From Solibacillus ferritrahens (GTDB taxonomy: Bacteria; Bacillota; Bacilli; Bacillales_A; Planococcaceae): a DNA stretch of 64,000 nt. Shown here in pieces: positions 33,419 to 41,264 of the stretch; the stretch's first letter is position 1; each line of letters opens with the position of its first letter. The DNA is taken from the NCBI RefSeq assembly GCF_037027585.1, contig NZ_JAXCLE010000018.1, positions 1 through 64,000 of the forward strand. The letters are read 5' to 3'. The translations under genes and the position numbers were made by a program. The notes under the pieces are model-generated. The model ran no database searches, was not told where the DNA came from, and saw only the letters and a list, made by a program, of their open reading frames with translations.

Positions 33419-34603
33419 GTGAAGAATATGAATAAAACATTGACGAAATCCAGAAAAGAATCACGTACTTTCTTAAATGACGAACATATTATGTTTAGGG
33501 ATTCTCTTAGAAAATTTGTAGAAAAAGAAATTGATCCTTATTTTACACAATGGGAAGAAGATCGTATTGTTCCCCGTGAATTATGGACAAAGTTAGGTAG
33601 CCAAGGATTTTTATGTCCAAGCGTTGAGGAAAAGTATGGAGGGACGGGACTAGATTTTATTTTTGATGTAGTTCTATCAGAAGAGCTGTCTAAAGTAGGC
33701 GGCGGCTTAAGTGGCATTGGTTTGCATAGTAATGTCGTGACACCTTATATCACTTCATTTGGTACAGAAGAGCAGAAGATGAAGTACCTACCAAAGTTTG
33801 TTAGCGGGGAATGGATCTCTGCCATTGCCATGACAGAGCCAGGTGCGGGATCTGATTTGCAGAAAATTACTACTACAGCGATTAAAGATGGTTCTGACTA
33901 TATTGTAAATGGAACAAAAACCTTCATTACAAACGGGATTCTTTCAGATGTGATCATCATCGCCTGCAAAACTGATCCAAAAGCGGTACCTGCCCACAAC
34001 GGGGTAAGCTTAATGATTATTGAACGAGGGATGGAAGGATTTTCACGTGGTAGAAAACTGGACAAAGTTGGGATGCATAGCCAGGATACAGCTGAACTAA
34101 TATTCGAGAATGTTAGAGTCCCTGCAGAGAACTTGCTTGGGGAAGAAGGTAAAGGGTTCTTGTATTTAATGCAAAAACTACAGCAAGAACGACTGCTCAC
34201 TGCAGTAGGTGCTATTACGGCTGCAAAGGATATGCTGGATCTGACTTTGCAATATGTAAAAGAGCGTGAGGCATTCGGTAAACCAATTGGCAAATTCCAA
34301 AACACACAGTTTGTATTAGCTGAAATCGCGACACAAGTACAAATCGGCCAAACATTTGTGGATGATTTAATTGTGCGCCATTTGGACGGACAGGATATTG
34401 TGACCGAAGTTTCCATGGCCAAATGGTGGGTGACGGATATGGCCCGGAAAATTTCTGCAGAGTGTATGCAATTACATGGCGGCTACGGCTATATGGAGGA
34501 ATATAAGATTGCGAGACGCTTCAGAGATATTGCTGTTACACCGATTTTCGCAGGTTCCAATGAGATTATGAAAGTTATTATTGCTAAAAATATGGGGCTG
34601 TAA
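33419..34603 (+). CDS. Acyl-CoA dehydrogenase, long-chain type
   Basis: A 394-residue FAD-dependent acyl-CoA dehydrogenase. The usual C-terminal Glu (YEGT) is replaced by FAGSNEIM; instead the base is predicted in LMQKLQQERLL, as in long-chain (LCAD) and isovaleryl enzymes. AMTEPGAGSD is the FAD-binding motif and CMQLHGGYGYMEEY the C-terminal signature. In the family this layout goes with long or branched acyl chains. GTG 33419 lies 5 bp after GAGGAG. It is first after the cre site, so probably the start of the main transcription unit. Confidence 0.9.
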   Translation: MKNMNKTLTKSRKESRTFLNDEHIMFRDSLRKFVEKEIDPYFTQWEEDRIVPRELWTKLGSQGFLCPSVEEKYGGTGLDFIFDVVLSEELSKVGGGLSGIGLHSNVVTPYITSFGTEEQKMKYLPKFVSGEWISAIAMTEPGAGSDLQKITTTAIKDGSDYIVNGTKTFITNGILSDVIIIACKTDPKAVPAHNGVSLMIIERGMEGFSRGRKLDKVGMHSQDTAELIFENVRVPAENLLGEEGKGFLYLMQKLQQERLLTAVGAITAAKDMLDLTLQYVKEREAFGKPIGKFQNTQFVLAEIATQVQIGQTFVDDLIVRHLDGQDIVTEVSMAKWWVTDMARKISAECMQLHGGYGYMEEYKIARRFRDIAVTPIFAGSNEIMKVIIAKNMGL

Positions 34604-34641
34604 TTGTACCAAAGAGTATGAATTTGCGAGGTGATATGAAA

Positions 34642-35835
34642 ATGAGAAATGTTGTAATCATAGATTCCGTCCGAACAGCAGTTGGCCGGATGGGGGAGAC
34701 ATTGAAAAATGTAGAGGTTGATTATCTCGCGGCAAAAGTGCTGGATGAAATCATCGTACGTACCGGTATTAGTAAAAGTGAAATCGATGAAGTTATTCTC
34801 GGGCAGGCGAAGCAAAGTACAGACTCGCCAAACTTAGCTCGCTTGGCGCTTTTACGTGCCGGCTTTCCGATTGAAATTACGGGATACACAGTTCATCGGC
34901 AATGTGGCTCAGGTCTGCAGGCAATGAATAGCGGTGCACAGCAAATAATGTGTGGTCTATCGGATATTATTATCGCTGGCGGTGCTGAAAGTATGAGTAC
35001 GGCACCATACTATCTACGAAATGCCCGCTACGGCTACGGTGCAGGCAACGGTGAAATTCTGGATTCAAACACAGAAAGTCAGCCAAGGGCACAGCCTATT
35101 GAAACATATGGGGCATTAACAATGGGGATGACCGCTGAAAATTTAGCTGTCAAATACTCGATTTCCCGAGGTGAACAAGATGAATTTGCCTTAAGAAGCC
35201 AGGAAAATGCGAAAAGAGCTATTGAATCAGGTTTGTTTACGCAGCAAATTGTACCTTTCGAAGTCAAGACGAAAAAAGGATCAGTCGAATTTAAAGTAGA
35301 CGAGCATCCTAGAGAAACAACTTATCAAAAGTTAGCCCAGTTAAAGCCTGTCTTTAAAGAAAACGGCACCGTTACTGCGGGTAATACAAGTGGCCGGAAT
35401 GATGGCGCGGGTGTTGTCATGTTAATGTCAGAAGAAGCGGCTGCACGATATGATAAAAAGCCTAAAGCAAAAATTATTGCGCAGGCTGTTGCAGGGGTTT
35501 CGCCGGAAATTATGGGAATTGGACCTGCGCCAGCCACGAGAAAAGCGTTGAAAATTGCGGGTTTAACACTTGATCAAATCGGGTTGATTGAACTGAATGA
35601 AGCCTTTGCTGCACAATCTTTAGCAGTTATTAAAGAACTTGGTCTGGATATGAACCGCGTAAATGTAAATGGGGGAGCGATCGCCCTTGGTCATCCAATT
35701 GGCGGCACGGGCGGTGTTTTAATGACAAAGCTGCTTCATGAAATGGAAAGACGCGGAGAAAAGTATGGTTTAGCAACATTCTGCATTGGCGGCGGTCTAG
35801 GTATTACGACAATTATTGAAAATATGCAGTTGTAG
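34642..35835 (+). CDS. Thiolase (acetyl-CoA acyltransferase), second copy
   Basis: A 397-residue thiolase of normal length. The Cys nucleophile is in HRQCGSGLQAM, followed by NEAFA, GHPIGGTG and the second Cys in FCIGGGLG. Likely cleaves the 3-ketoacyl-CoA formed by the neighbours. ATG 34642 is 7 bp after GAGGTGA and is preferred to two upstream in-frame ATGs. It is clearly different in sequence from the first thiolase, so not a recent duplicate. Confidence 0.92.
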   Translation: MRNVVIIDSVRTAVGRMGETLKNVEVDYLAAKVLDEIIVRTGISKSEIDEVILGQAKQSTDSPNLARLALLRAGFPIEITGYTVHRQCGSGLQAMNSGAQQIMCGLSDIIIAGGAESMSTAPYYLRNARYGYGAGNGEILDSNTESQPRAQPIETYGALTMGMTAENLAVKYSISRGEQDEFALRSQENAKRAIESGLFTQQIVPFEVKTKKGSVEFKVDEHPRETTYQKLAQLKPVFKENGTVTAGNTSGRNDGAGVVMLMSEEAAARYDKKPKAKIIAQAVAGVSPEIMGIGPAPATRKALKIAGLTLDQIGLIELNEAFAAQSLAVIKELGLDMNRVNVNGGAIALGHPIGGTGGVLMTKLLHEMERRGEKYGLATFCIGGGLGITTIIENMQL

Positions 35836-35856
35836 AACAAGCCGGAGTTGATAAAG

Positions 35857-37146
35857 ATGATTGATTTAGATTGGAAAGACATTTATAGAAAAAGATTTAC
35901 CACCACTGAGAAAGCAATCCAGCATATTGAATCCTTTCAAAAGATTTTTTTGGCACCGATGTGTAATGAACCTCAAGCACTTGTAGAAGAATTAATTCGT
36001 CAAAAGTCACGGTTGCAAGAAATTTCATTATATACCGTCGTTTTAGGTAGTCCGTGTAAATATGCGGATATAGCCTGTCACCCTCACTTTAACATTCGGA
36101 CATTTTTAAGTTCTCCATTACTGAAAAAAGCTTATGAAAATAAAAAATGTGATTATCTTCCGGTGAATTTTTCGGAAATCCCTCGGTGGATTAAAGAAGA
36201 GCACATTGATGTCGCCCTCATACAAGTTTCACCACCAAATGCAGATGGGTTTTGTAATCTCGGTCTTTCTGTAGATGTGGTGCCAACATTGATAAAAGAA
36301 GCGAAGATTGTCATTGCAGAAGTAAACAGCAATCTTCCTGTAACATTCGGGGAAACACTAGTCCATGTATCGGAAATCAATTTTTTCGTTCATTCCGACA
36401 GGTCGTTACTCACGATTCGTAATAGTCAACCTTCAGAAGAGGATTTGAAAATTGGGCGGTACGTTGCAACACTTATACCTGAATATGCAACGATTCAAGT
36501 AGGCGTTGGCAAAATTGCTTCCGGTATTATTCAATCACTTCATTCGAAAGTAGGTTTGGGTGTGCATTCCGGTTCTATCTCTGACGACATTATGGAGCTC
36601 ATAAATATCGGCGTTGTTACAAACGAGCGAAAAGAAATCAACCGTAATCGAACTGTGTGTACAACACTTACCGGAACGAACGATTTATATGAATTTTGTC
36701 ATCGAAACGAATACATTGAACTTTACCCGATAAATTACACACATAATGCAGCGGTTATATCGAAAATAAGCAATTTCCATTCGATCAATTCAGCGCTGGA
36801 AGTTAGTTTATCGGGGCAAATAAATGCAGAACAAATTGATGAAAATCATGTAGTGGCGGGGGTTGGCGGACAAATGGATTTTATCCGGGCATCAAAGCTA
36901 TCACCCGGTGGAAGAGCAATTATTGCCATGCCTTCTACGGCACAATTCGGGATGGTATCACGGATTAAGGCGCACACACAGTATGTTACATCATTAAAGT
37001 CTGATGTTGACTACGTTGTCACGGAGTATGGCATTGCAAAATTGTTTGGGAAATCCATGAAAGAGAGAGCAGAAAGCTTAATTGCCATAGCTCACCCAAA
37101 ATTCCGTACTTCTCTTTTAGAGGAGTTCGAACAATTGCAGCAATAA
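35857..37146 (+). CDS. Acetyl-CoA hydrolase/CoA-transferase (4-hydroxybutyrate CoA-transferase-like)
   Basis: A 429-residue family I CoA-transferase of the AcH/4-hydroxybutyrate CoA-transferase type. Two motifs are visible: GVGKIASGI and AGVGGQMDFIRASKLSPGG, the latter close to the signature of the family. Such enzymes move CoA from acetyl-CoA to a carboxylic acid, allowing ATP-free activation. ATG 35857 lies 9 bp after CGGAG; the TTG at 35848 abuts it. 20 bp after the second thiolase, so translationally close. Confidence 0.85.
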   Translation: MIDLDWKDIYRKRFTTTEKAIQHIESFQKIFLAPMCNEPQALVEELIRQKSRLQEISLYTVVLGSPCKYADIACHPHFNIRTFLSSPLLKKAYENKKCDYLPVNFSEIPRWIKEEHIDVALIQVSPPNADGFCNLGLSVDVVPTLIKEAKIVIAEVNSNLPVTFGETLVHVSEINFFVHSDRSLLTIRNSQPSEEDLKIGRYVATLIPEYATIQVGVGKIASGIIQSLHSKVGLGVHSGSISDDIMELINIGVVTNERKEINRNRTVCTTLTGTNDLYEFCHRNEYIELYPINYTHNAAVISKISNFHSINSALEVSLSGQINAEQIDENHVVAGVGGQMDFIRASKLSPGGRAIIAMPSTAQFGMVSRIKAHTQYVTSLKSDVDYVVTEYGIAKLFGKSMKERAESLIAIAHPKFRTSLLEEFEQLQQ

Positions 37147-37190
37147 GATTCCTTGTCTTATTGATTTTTAAACGAGAAAGGGTGGTAAAT

Positions 37191-38102
37191 TTGGCTAACT
37201 TAAAAGATAAAGTGGCGATTGTCACAGGTTCCGGCCGAGGGATTGGACGAGATATTGCTTTGCTTCTAGCAAAAGAGGGAGCGAAAGTTGTAATCAATGA
37301 TTTAGGTGGCGGATCTGATGGACAAGGAAACGATACAAAAATTGCAGATGAAGTTGTCGAGGAAATACAGGCCCTGGGCGGAGAGGCTGTTGCCAACTAC
37401 GATTCGGTTGCTGACTATGAATCTGCTTCAAACATTATAGATACAGCTCTATCAAAATTTGGCCGGTTGGATATCGTTGTAAATAATGCAGGCATTTTAA
37501 GGGACCGAATGCTCTTTAAAATGAGTGAGGAAGAATGGGATGCGGTCATTGCAGTTCATTTAAAAGGATCGTTTAATATGACGCGAGCTGCTGCTCCATT
37601 CTTTAAGGAACAAAAAAGTGGGCGCTTTATTCATTTTACTTCCACTTCAGGTTTAATCGGAAACGTTGGTCAGGCTAATTATTCTGCTGCCAAATTAGGA
37701 ATTGTCGGGTTGAGTAAAAGCACGGCGTTGGATATGGCTCGCTATAATGTAACGTCTAATGCGATTGCCCCATTTGCATGGAGCCGTTTAATTGGAACAA
37801 TACCTGCAGAAACAGATGATGAAAAAGTAAGAGTTGAAAGGCTTAAACAGCTTTCGCCAGCCCATATTGCCCCATTGGTTGGTTTTTTAAGTTCGGATGA
37901 GGCAGCCGATGTTTCCGGACAAATTTTTGGTGTACGAGGGAAGGAAATTATGGTATTTTCTCAGCCACGCCCCGTCCGCTCGGTATACAATGCAGACGGT
38001 TGGTCTGTAGACAGCCTAAGTGCAATTAAAGGTTCGCTTCAATCGAGTTTTACACCGCTTGAAGTAAGTGCAGATGTCTTCCCATATGAGCCATTAGTGT
38101 AA
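37191..38102 (+). CDS. SDR dehydrogenase of the MFE-2 (multifunctional enzyme type 2) kind
   Basis: A 303-residue short-chain dehydrogenase. TGSGRGIGR is the NAD site, NNAG follows, and the triad is Ser-Tyr-Lys in FTSTSG and NYSAAKLG. The block NDLGGGSDGQGND and GGEAVANYDSVADYE is specific to the dehydrogenase unit of peroxisomal MFE-2, a 3-hydroxyacyl-CoA dehydrogenase. TTG 37191 lies 5 bp after GGGTGG. It carries a C-terminal tail of about 60 residues, as in MFE-2. With the MaoC pair it makes a disassembled MFE-2. Confidence 0.88.
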   Translation: MANLKDKVAIVTGSGRGIGRDIALLLAKEGAKVVINDLGGGSDGQGNDTKIADEVVEEIQALGGEAVANYDSVADYESASNIIDTALSKFGRLDIVVNNAGILRDRMLFKMSEEEWDAVIAVHLKGSFNMTRAAAPFFKEQKSGRFIHFTSTSGLIGNVGQANYSAAKLGIVGLSKSTALDMARYNVTSNAIAPFAWSRLIGTIPAETDDEKVRVERLKQLSPAHIAPLVGFLSSDEAADVSGQIFGVRGKEIMVFSQPRPVRSVYNADGWSVDSLSAIKGSLQSSFTPLEVSADVFPYEPLV

Positions 38103-38137
38103 AGGATATGACTGCTAAATTGTAAAGGGGGGAAATG

Positions 38138-39313
38138 ATGGACTTTCGACTGTCGCCAGATTTAATGGAAATGAAAAACTCAATTAGAGATTTTATAGAC
38201 AATGTAGTTGATCCACTTGCTGGCCAAATCGATCAGGATGACCACATTCCGGAACATATTATGAAACTTACAAAGGATATTGGATTATTTGGTCTTAGTA
38301 TACCTGAAGAGTACGGCGGTACAGGCATTGATATGGTTGGAAAGTGCAGTATTTATGAAGAAATTGGTCGTACATCTAATGGATATACAACTGTAATTGG
38401 TGCACATACAGGAATAGGAACTGTCGGAATTGTAGATATGGGAACTGAAGAGCAGAAGCGAAGATATTTGCCTAGGATGGCGTCGGGTGACATTATTGGT
38501 GCATTTGCTTTAACTGAACCAAGTGCAGGTTCCAATGCGGTAGCGTTAAAAACAACGGCCGTTCGCAAAGGAGACAAATATATTCTAAATGGCTCGAAGC
38601 ATTATATTACAAATGCTTCGATTGCGGATCTCTTTACTGTAATGGCCGTCACTGATCCAAGTAAAGGCGCAAAAGGAATTACTTCCTTTCTCGTAGATAA
38701 AAGCGCGCCAGGTTTTATTATTGGAAAAACAGAAGAAAAGATGGGTCTTCGTGGATCGCATTCTTCTGAAATCTTTTTTGAGGATTGCGAAGTTCCAATC
38801 GAAAATGTTTTGGGGGTAGAAGGGTTAGGTTATGTCAATGCCTTAACAATTTTGGCTAATGGTCGTGCAGGACTCGCTGCAAGGAATTTGGGCTCATCGC
38901 AGAAGCTATTTGAGTTATCCGTCAAATATGCGCACGAGCGTGAACAGTTTGGTAAACCAATTTTTGAGCAGCAGATCATTCAGCACTACTTGGCAGAAAT
39001 GGCGATGGATATTGAAACCCTAAGATCCTTTACGTATCGGGTCGCATGGATGGTGGATCAGGGGATGAATGTCATCAAAGAGGCAGCTATGGCAAAACTT
39101 CTAGGATCGGAAATTTATAACCGCATAGCGGATAAAGCAGTTCAAATCCATGGTGGTCTGGGTTATATGAAAGATTTTCCGATTGAAAGATATTATCGTG
39201 ATGCGCGTATTACAAAGATTTATGAGGGCACATCCGAAATTCAAAAAAATATCATTGCTGCTCAAATTCATAAAGAATATATGAAAACCGCATCGCCAGC
39301 GCATATCAAATAA
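38138..39313 (+). CDS. Acyl-CoA dehydrogenase, short/medium-chain type
   Basis: A 391-residue acyl-CoA dehydrogenase with the classical catalytic Glu in IYEGTSEIQ, the FAD motif ALTEPSAGSNA and the C-terminal signature VQIHGGLGYMKDF. This is the short/medium-chain arrangement, unlike the first enzyme of the cluster. ATG 38138 (5 bp after AAAGGGGGG) is preferred over the ATG 3 bp earlier. Its stop overlaps the start of an ORF in the next gene region, but the real next start is 39358. Confidence 0.92.
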   Translation: MDFRLSPDLMEMKNSIRDFIDNVVDPLAGQIDQDDHIPEHIMKLTKDIGLFGLSIPEEYGGTGIDMVGKCSIYEEIGRTSNGYTTVIGAHTGIGTVGIVDMGTEEQKRRYLPRMASGDIIGAFALTEPSAGSNAVALKTTAVRKGDKYILNGSKHYITNASIADLFTVMAVTDPSKGAKGITSFLVDKSAPGFIIGKTEEKMGLRGSHSSEIFFEDCEVPIENVLGVEGLGYVNALTILANGRAGLAARNLGSSQKLFELSVKYAHEREQFGKPIFEQQIIQHYLAEMAMDIETLRSFTYRVAWMVDQGMNVIKEAAMAKLLGSEIYNRIADKAVQIHGGLGYMKDFPIERYYRDARITKIYEGTSEIQKNIIAAQIHKEYMKTASPAHIK

Positions 39314-39357
39314 TGAAACTTCATTTATCTAATAATAACTTTAAGGAGGTGAGTTAC

Positions 39358-39765
39358 TTGAGTACAGAGCTTGAGGAAAAAGTTGGTATGAAAATAGAAT
39401 CCTATACCTTTAGAGTAGAAAAAGGAAAAATTAGAGAACTTGCATTAGCGATTGGAGATTTGAAGGAAGAGTATTTGAATGGAGAAGCTGTCCCACCTAC
39501 CTTCCCAACAGTCATTGATTTTTGGGGCGGGGGTTCCTCCTCATCTGAACTTTTGAATTTAAATATGAAAAAGGTACTGCACGGTGAGCAGGAGTATGAA
39601 TATTTCAGGGAAATCATACCCGATGAAGAGATTACTGTACATGGCGTTATTGAAAAAGCATATACGAAAGCCTCCATGAACTTTTTTGTCTTACGTAAGG
39701 ACTATTTGGACGAACAGGGTGAAACGGTACTTATCAGTCGTTCTACAATTATTGAAAGGCATTAG
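39358..39765 (+). CDS. MaoC-like protein, N-terminal (FAS1_DH-type) half
   Basis: A 135-residue hot-dog-fold protein of the N-terminal MaoC-like type. KVGMKIESYTFRVEKGKI and VPPTFPTVIDFWGG match the FAS1_DH_region family; the catalytic Asp/His pair of hydratases is absent. In other bacteria such proteins pair with an active MaoC partner. Start is TTG 39358, 7 bp after AAGGAGGT; an upstream ATG at 39313 overlaps the previous stop and has no ribosome site. The active partner begins 11 bp downstream. Confidence 0.85.
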   Translation: MSTELEEKVGMKIESYTFRVEKGKIRELALAIGDLKEEYLNGEAVPPTFPTVIDFWGGGSSSSELLNLNMKKVLHGEQEYEYFREIIPDEEITVHGVIEKAYTKASMNFFVLRKDYLDEQGETVLISRSTIIERH

Positions 39766-39776
39766 GGGGGGATTCT

Positions 39777-40157
39777 ATGGAGGTCGGCTATATGTTTGAA
39801 TCTTTACAAAAGGAAGAAATAACACATACACAGCTTGTTCGATATGCAGGCGCATCCGGAGATTTCAACCAGATTCATACCGTTGTACCTTATGGGGAAG
39901 CAGCTGGTTTAGGTGGGGTCATTGCACATGGCATGTTAATTATGGGCTTCGTCGGTCAGGCAATTGGACAATGGTTTGAGGCGAAGGATCTGAGAAAATT
40001 TACAGCAAGATTTAAAGCGATGACAAGACCAGGTGAAAAAATTACGGTGCATGGCCGGGTTGTCGATGAAAAGGACGATTGCTGGATTTGTGAGGCTGAA
40101 GCAATAAATGAAGACGAGGAAGTAAAAGTAAAAGCGTTTTTCGAAATCAAGAAATAA
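39777..40157 (+). CDS. MaoC-like enoyl-CoA hydratase, catalytic half
   Basis: A 126-residue MaoC-domain protein with the R-specific hydratase motif YAGASGDFNQIH (catalytic Asp and His) and GGVIAHGMLIMGFVGQA. It hydrates a trans-2-enoyl-CoA to the (3R)-hydroxyacyl-CoA, the substrate of MFE-2 type SDRs. Together with the upstream inactive half it forms a heterodimeric pair of the kind seen in steroid side-chain degradation (ChsH1/ChsH2). ATG 39777 is 6 bp after AGGGGGG. Confidence 0.9.
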   Translation: MEVGYMFESLQKEEITHTQLVRYAGASGDFNQIHTVVPYGEAAGLGGVIAHGMLIMGFVGQAIGQWFEAKDLRKFTARFKAMTRPGEKITVHGRVVDEKDDCWICEAEAINEDEEVKVKAFFEIKK

Positions 40158-40189
40158 AGGCTTTAATTTAGGCTTCTTAGACAGACAAG

Positions 40190-40252
40190 AGAGATTCATT
40201 TCGTAAAAGTTGTTGTGGTGACTACTAATTTACATTGAGAATCTCTATTTTT
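40190..40252 (+). terminator. Long-looped hairpin between maoC and R2lox
   Basis: AGAGATTC (40190-40197) pairs with GAATCTCT (40239-40246); the loop contains GTAAA...TTTAC, and ATTTTTTATGCTTTTTT follows. It could be a weak terminator or attenuator separating the acyl-CoA part of the cluster from R2lox and its dehydrogenases. An open frame starting at 40235 inside this structure is not real. Confidence 0.45.
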
Positions 40253-40306
40253 TATGCTTTTTTAATAGACTCCATCAATAAACATAAATTTAAGGGGGAT
40301 AAAGCA

Positions 40307-41191
40307 ATGAGAGAATATGTAACGACAAAACAGCAAATCAACAAAAATTCACTTCCGTATAATTTATATCAAAAGGCGAAAAAATTCGGTATTTGGAATC
40401 CGGTAGATATCGATTTTAGCCAAGATAAAGAAGACTGGAAGAAGCTAACGGAAGAGCAACAATTAGAGGTTTTGACGCAATTTGCTCAATTCATTGGTGG
40501 CGAAGAGGCGGTAACACAAGATATCCTGCCAATGATTATGGCAGTTTCCAAAAAGGGCTGGTTTGAAGAAGAGTCTTATTTAACAACTTTCCTGTTTGAA
40601 GAAGCAAAGCATGCTGAGTTTTTCAGCCTGTTCTTGGAAGAAATCGGTGTAACCGAAGATTTAACGCATTTACTAACTCCAGGCTATCGCAAGTTGTTTG
40701 ATGAAACGCTGCCGGCTGTTATGGGGAAATTAATTGACGATCAATCACCTGAAGCGATGTTAGATGCAGCGGTTACTTACAATATTTTTGCAGAAGGCGT
40801 TTTAGCCGAAACAGGTTACTGGTTCTTCCATGAAGCATTATCAAAGGCCAATCTGTTCCCAGGATTTATTTCAGGAATTCGAAATGTAAAGCGTGACGAA
40901 GGACGCCATATCGGCTTTGGTACCTTCCTCATTCAGCGCTTAATTAGTGAAAATCCTGAACTGGATCTGTTTGAACGCGTACAGCAAAGACTTCAGGAGC
41001 TGTTACCGATTGCGATGATGCTAACAGAACGAAAAGAAGGCGAAACAGTAACAAGCCTTGGAATTGAAGCAGGAAAATCAATGGAGTTTGCGATGAAACA
41101 ATTGCAGGCGCGTTTAATGGTTCTTTCACGTGCAAAAGGAAAAACTTTGGAAGAGATCTACGATACAGAAGTTGTTTTTGAAGAAGTGTAG
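40307..41191 (+). CDS. R2lox, R2-like ligand-binding oxidase (Mn/Fe)
   Basis: A 294-residue ferritin-like oxidase close in motif layout to Geobacillus kaustophilus R2lox. All six metal ligands are conserved by alignment: E66, E99, H102, E163, E198 and H201 (in GGEEAV, FEEAKH, IFAEG and DEGRH). V69 and Y158, which form the Val-Tyr ether cross-link in R2lox, are also present. WNPVDIDFSQD and DILPM are family hallmarks. It assembles a Mn/Fe cofactor and activates O2; the natural substrate is unknown, but crystal structures hold a long-chain fatty acid. ATG 40307 follows AAGGGGGAT. Placed directly before ALDH and ADH. Confidence 0.92.
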   Translation: MREYVTTKQQINKNSLPYNLYQKAKKFGIWNPVDIDFSQDKEDWKKLTEEQQLEVLTQFAQFIGGEEAVTQDILPMIMAVSKKGWFEEESYLTTFLFEEAKHAEFFSLFLEEIGVTEDLTHLLTPGYRKLFDETLPAVMGKLIDDQSPEAMLDAAVTYNIFAEGVLAETGYWFFHEALSKANLFPGFISGIRNVKRDEGRHIGFGTFLIQRLISENPELDLFERVQQRLQELLPIAMMLTERKEGETVTSLGIEAGKSMEFAMKQLQARLMVLSRAKGKTLEEIYDTEVVFEEV

Positions 41192-41264
41192 GATAGATCC
41201 GATCAAAAGGCTTTGCTGAATAACAGGTACAGACTACAGTTTTTTATTTAAAGGGGGATGAAGG

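Noticed and set aside
40235..40306. 24-codon upstream extension of R2lox
   Set aside because: It lies in the hairpin and T-rich region; ATG 40307 has AAGGGGGAT and matches family N-termini.
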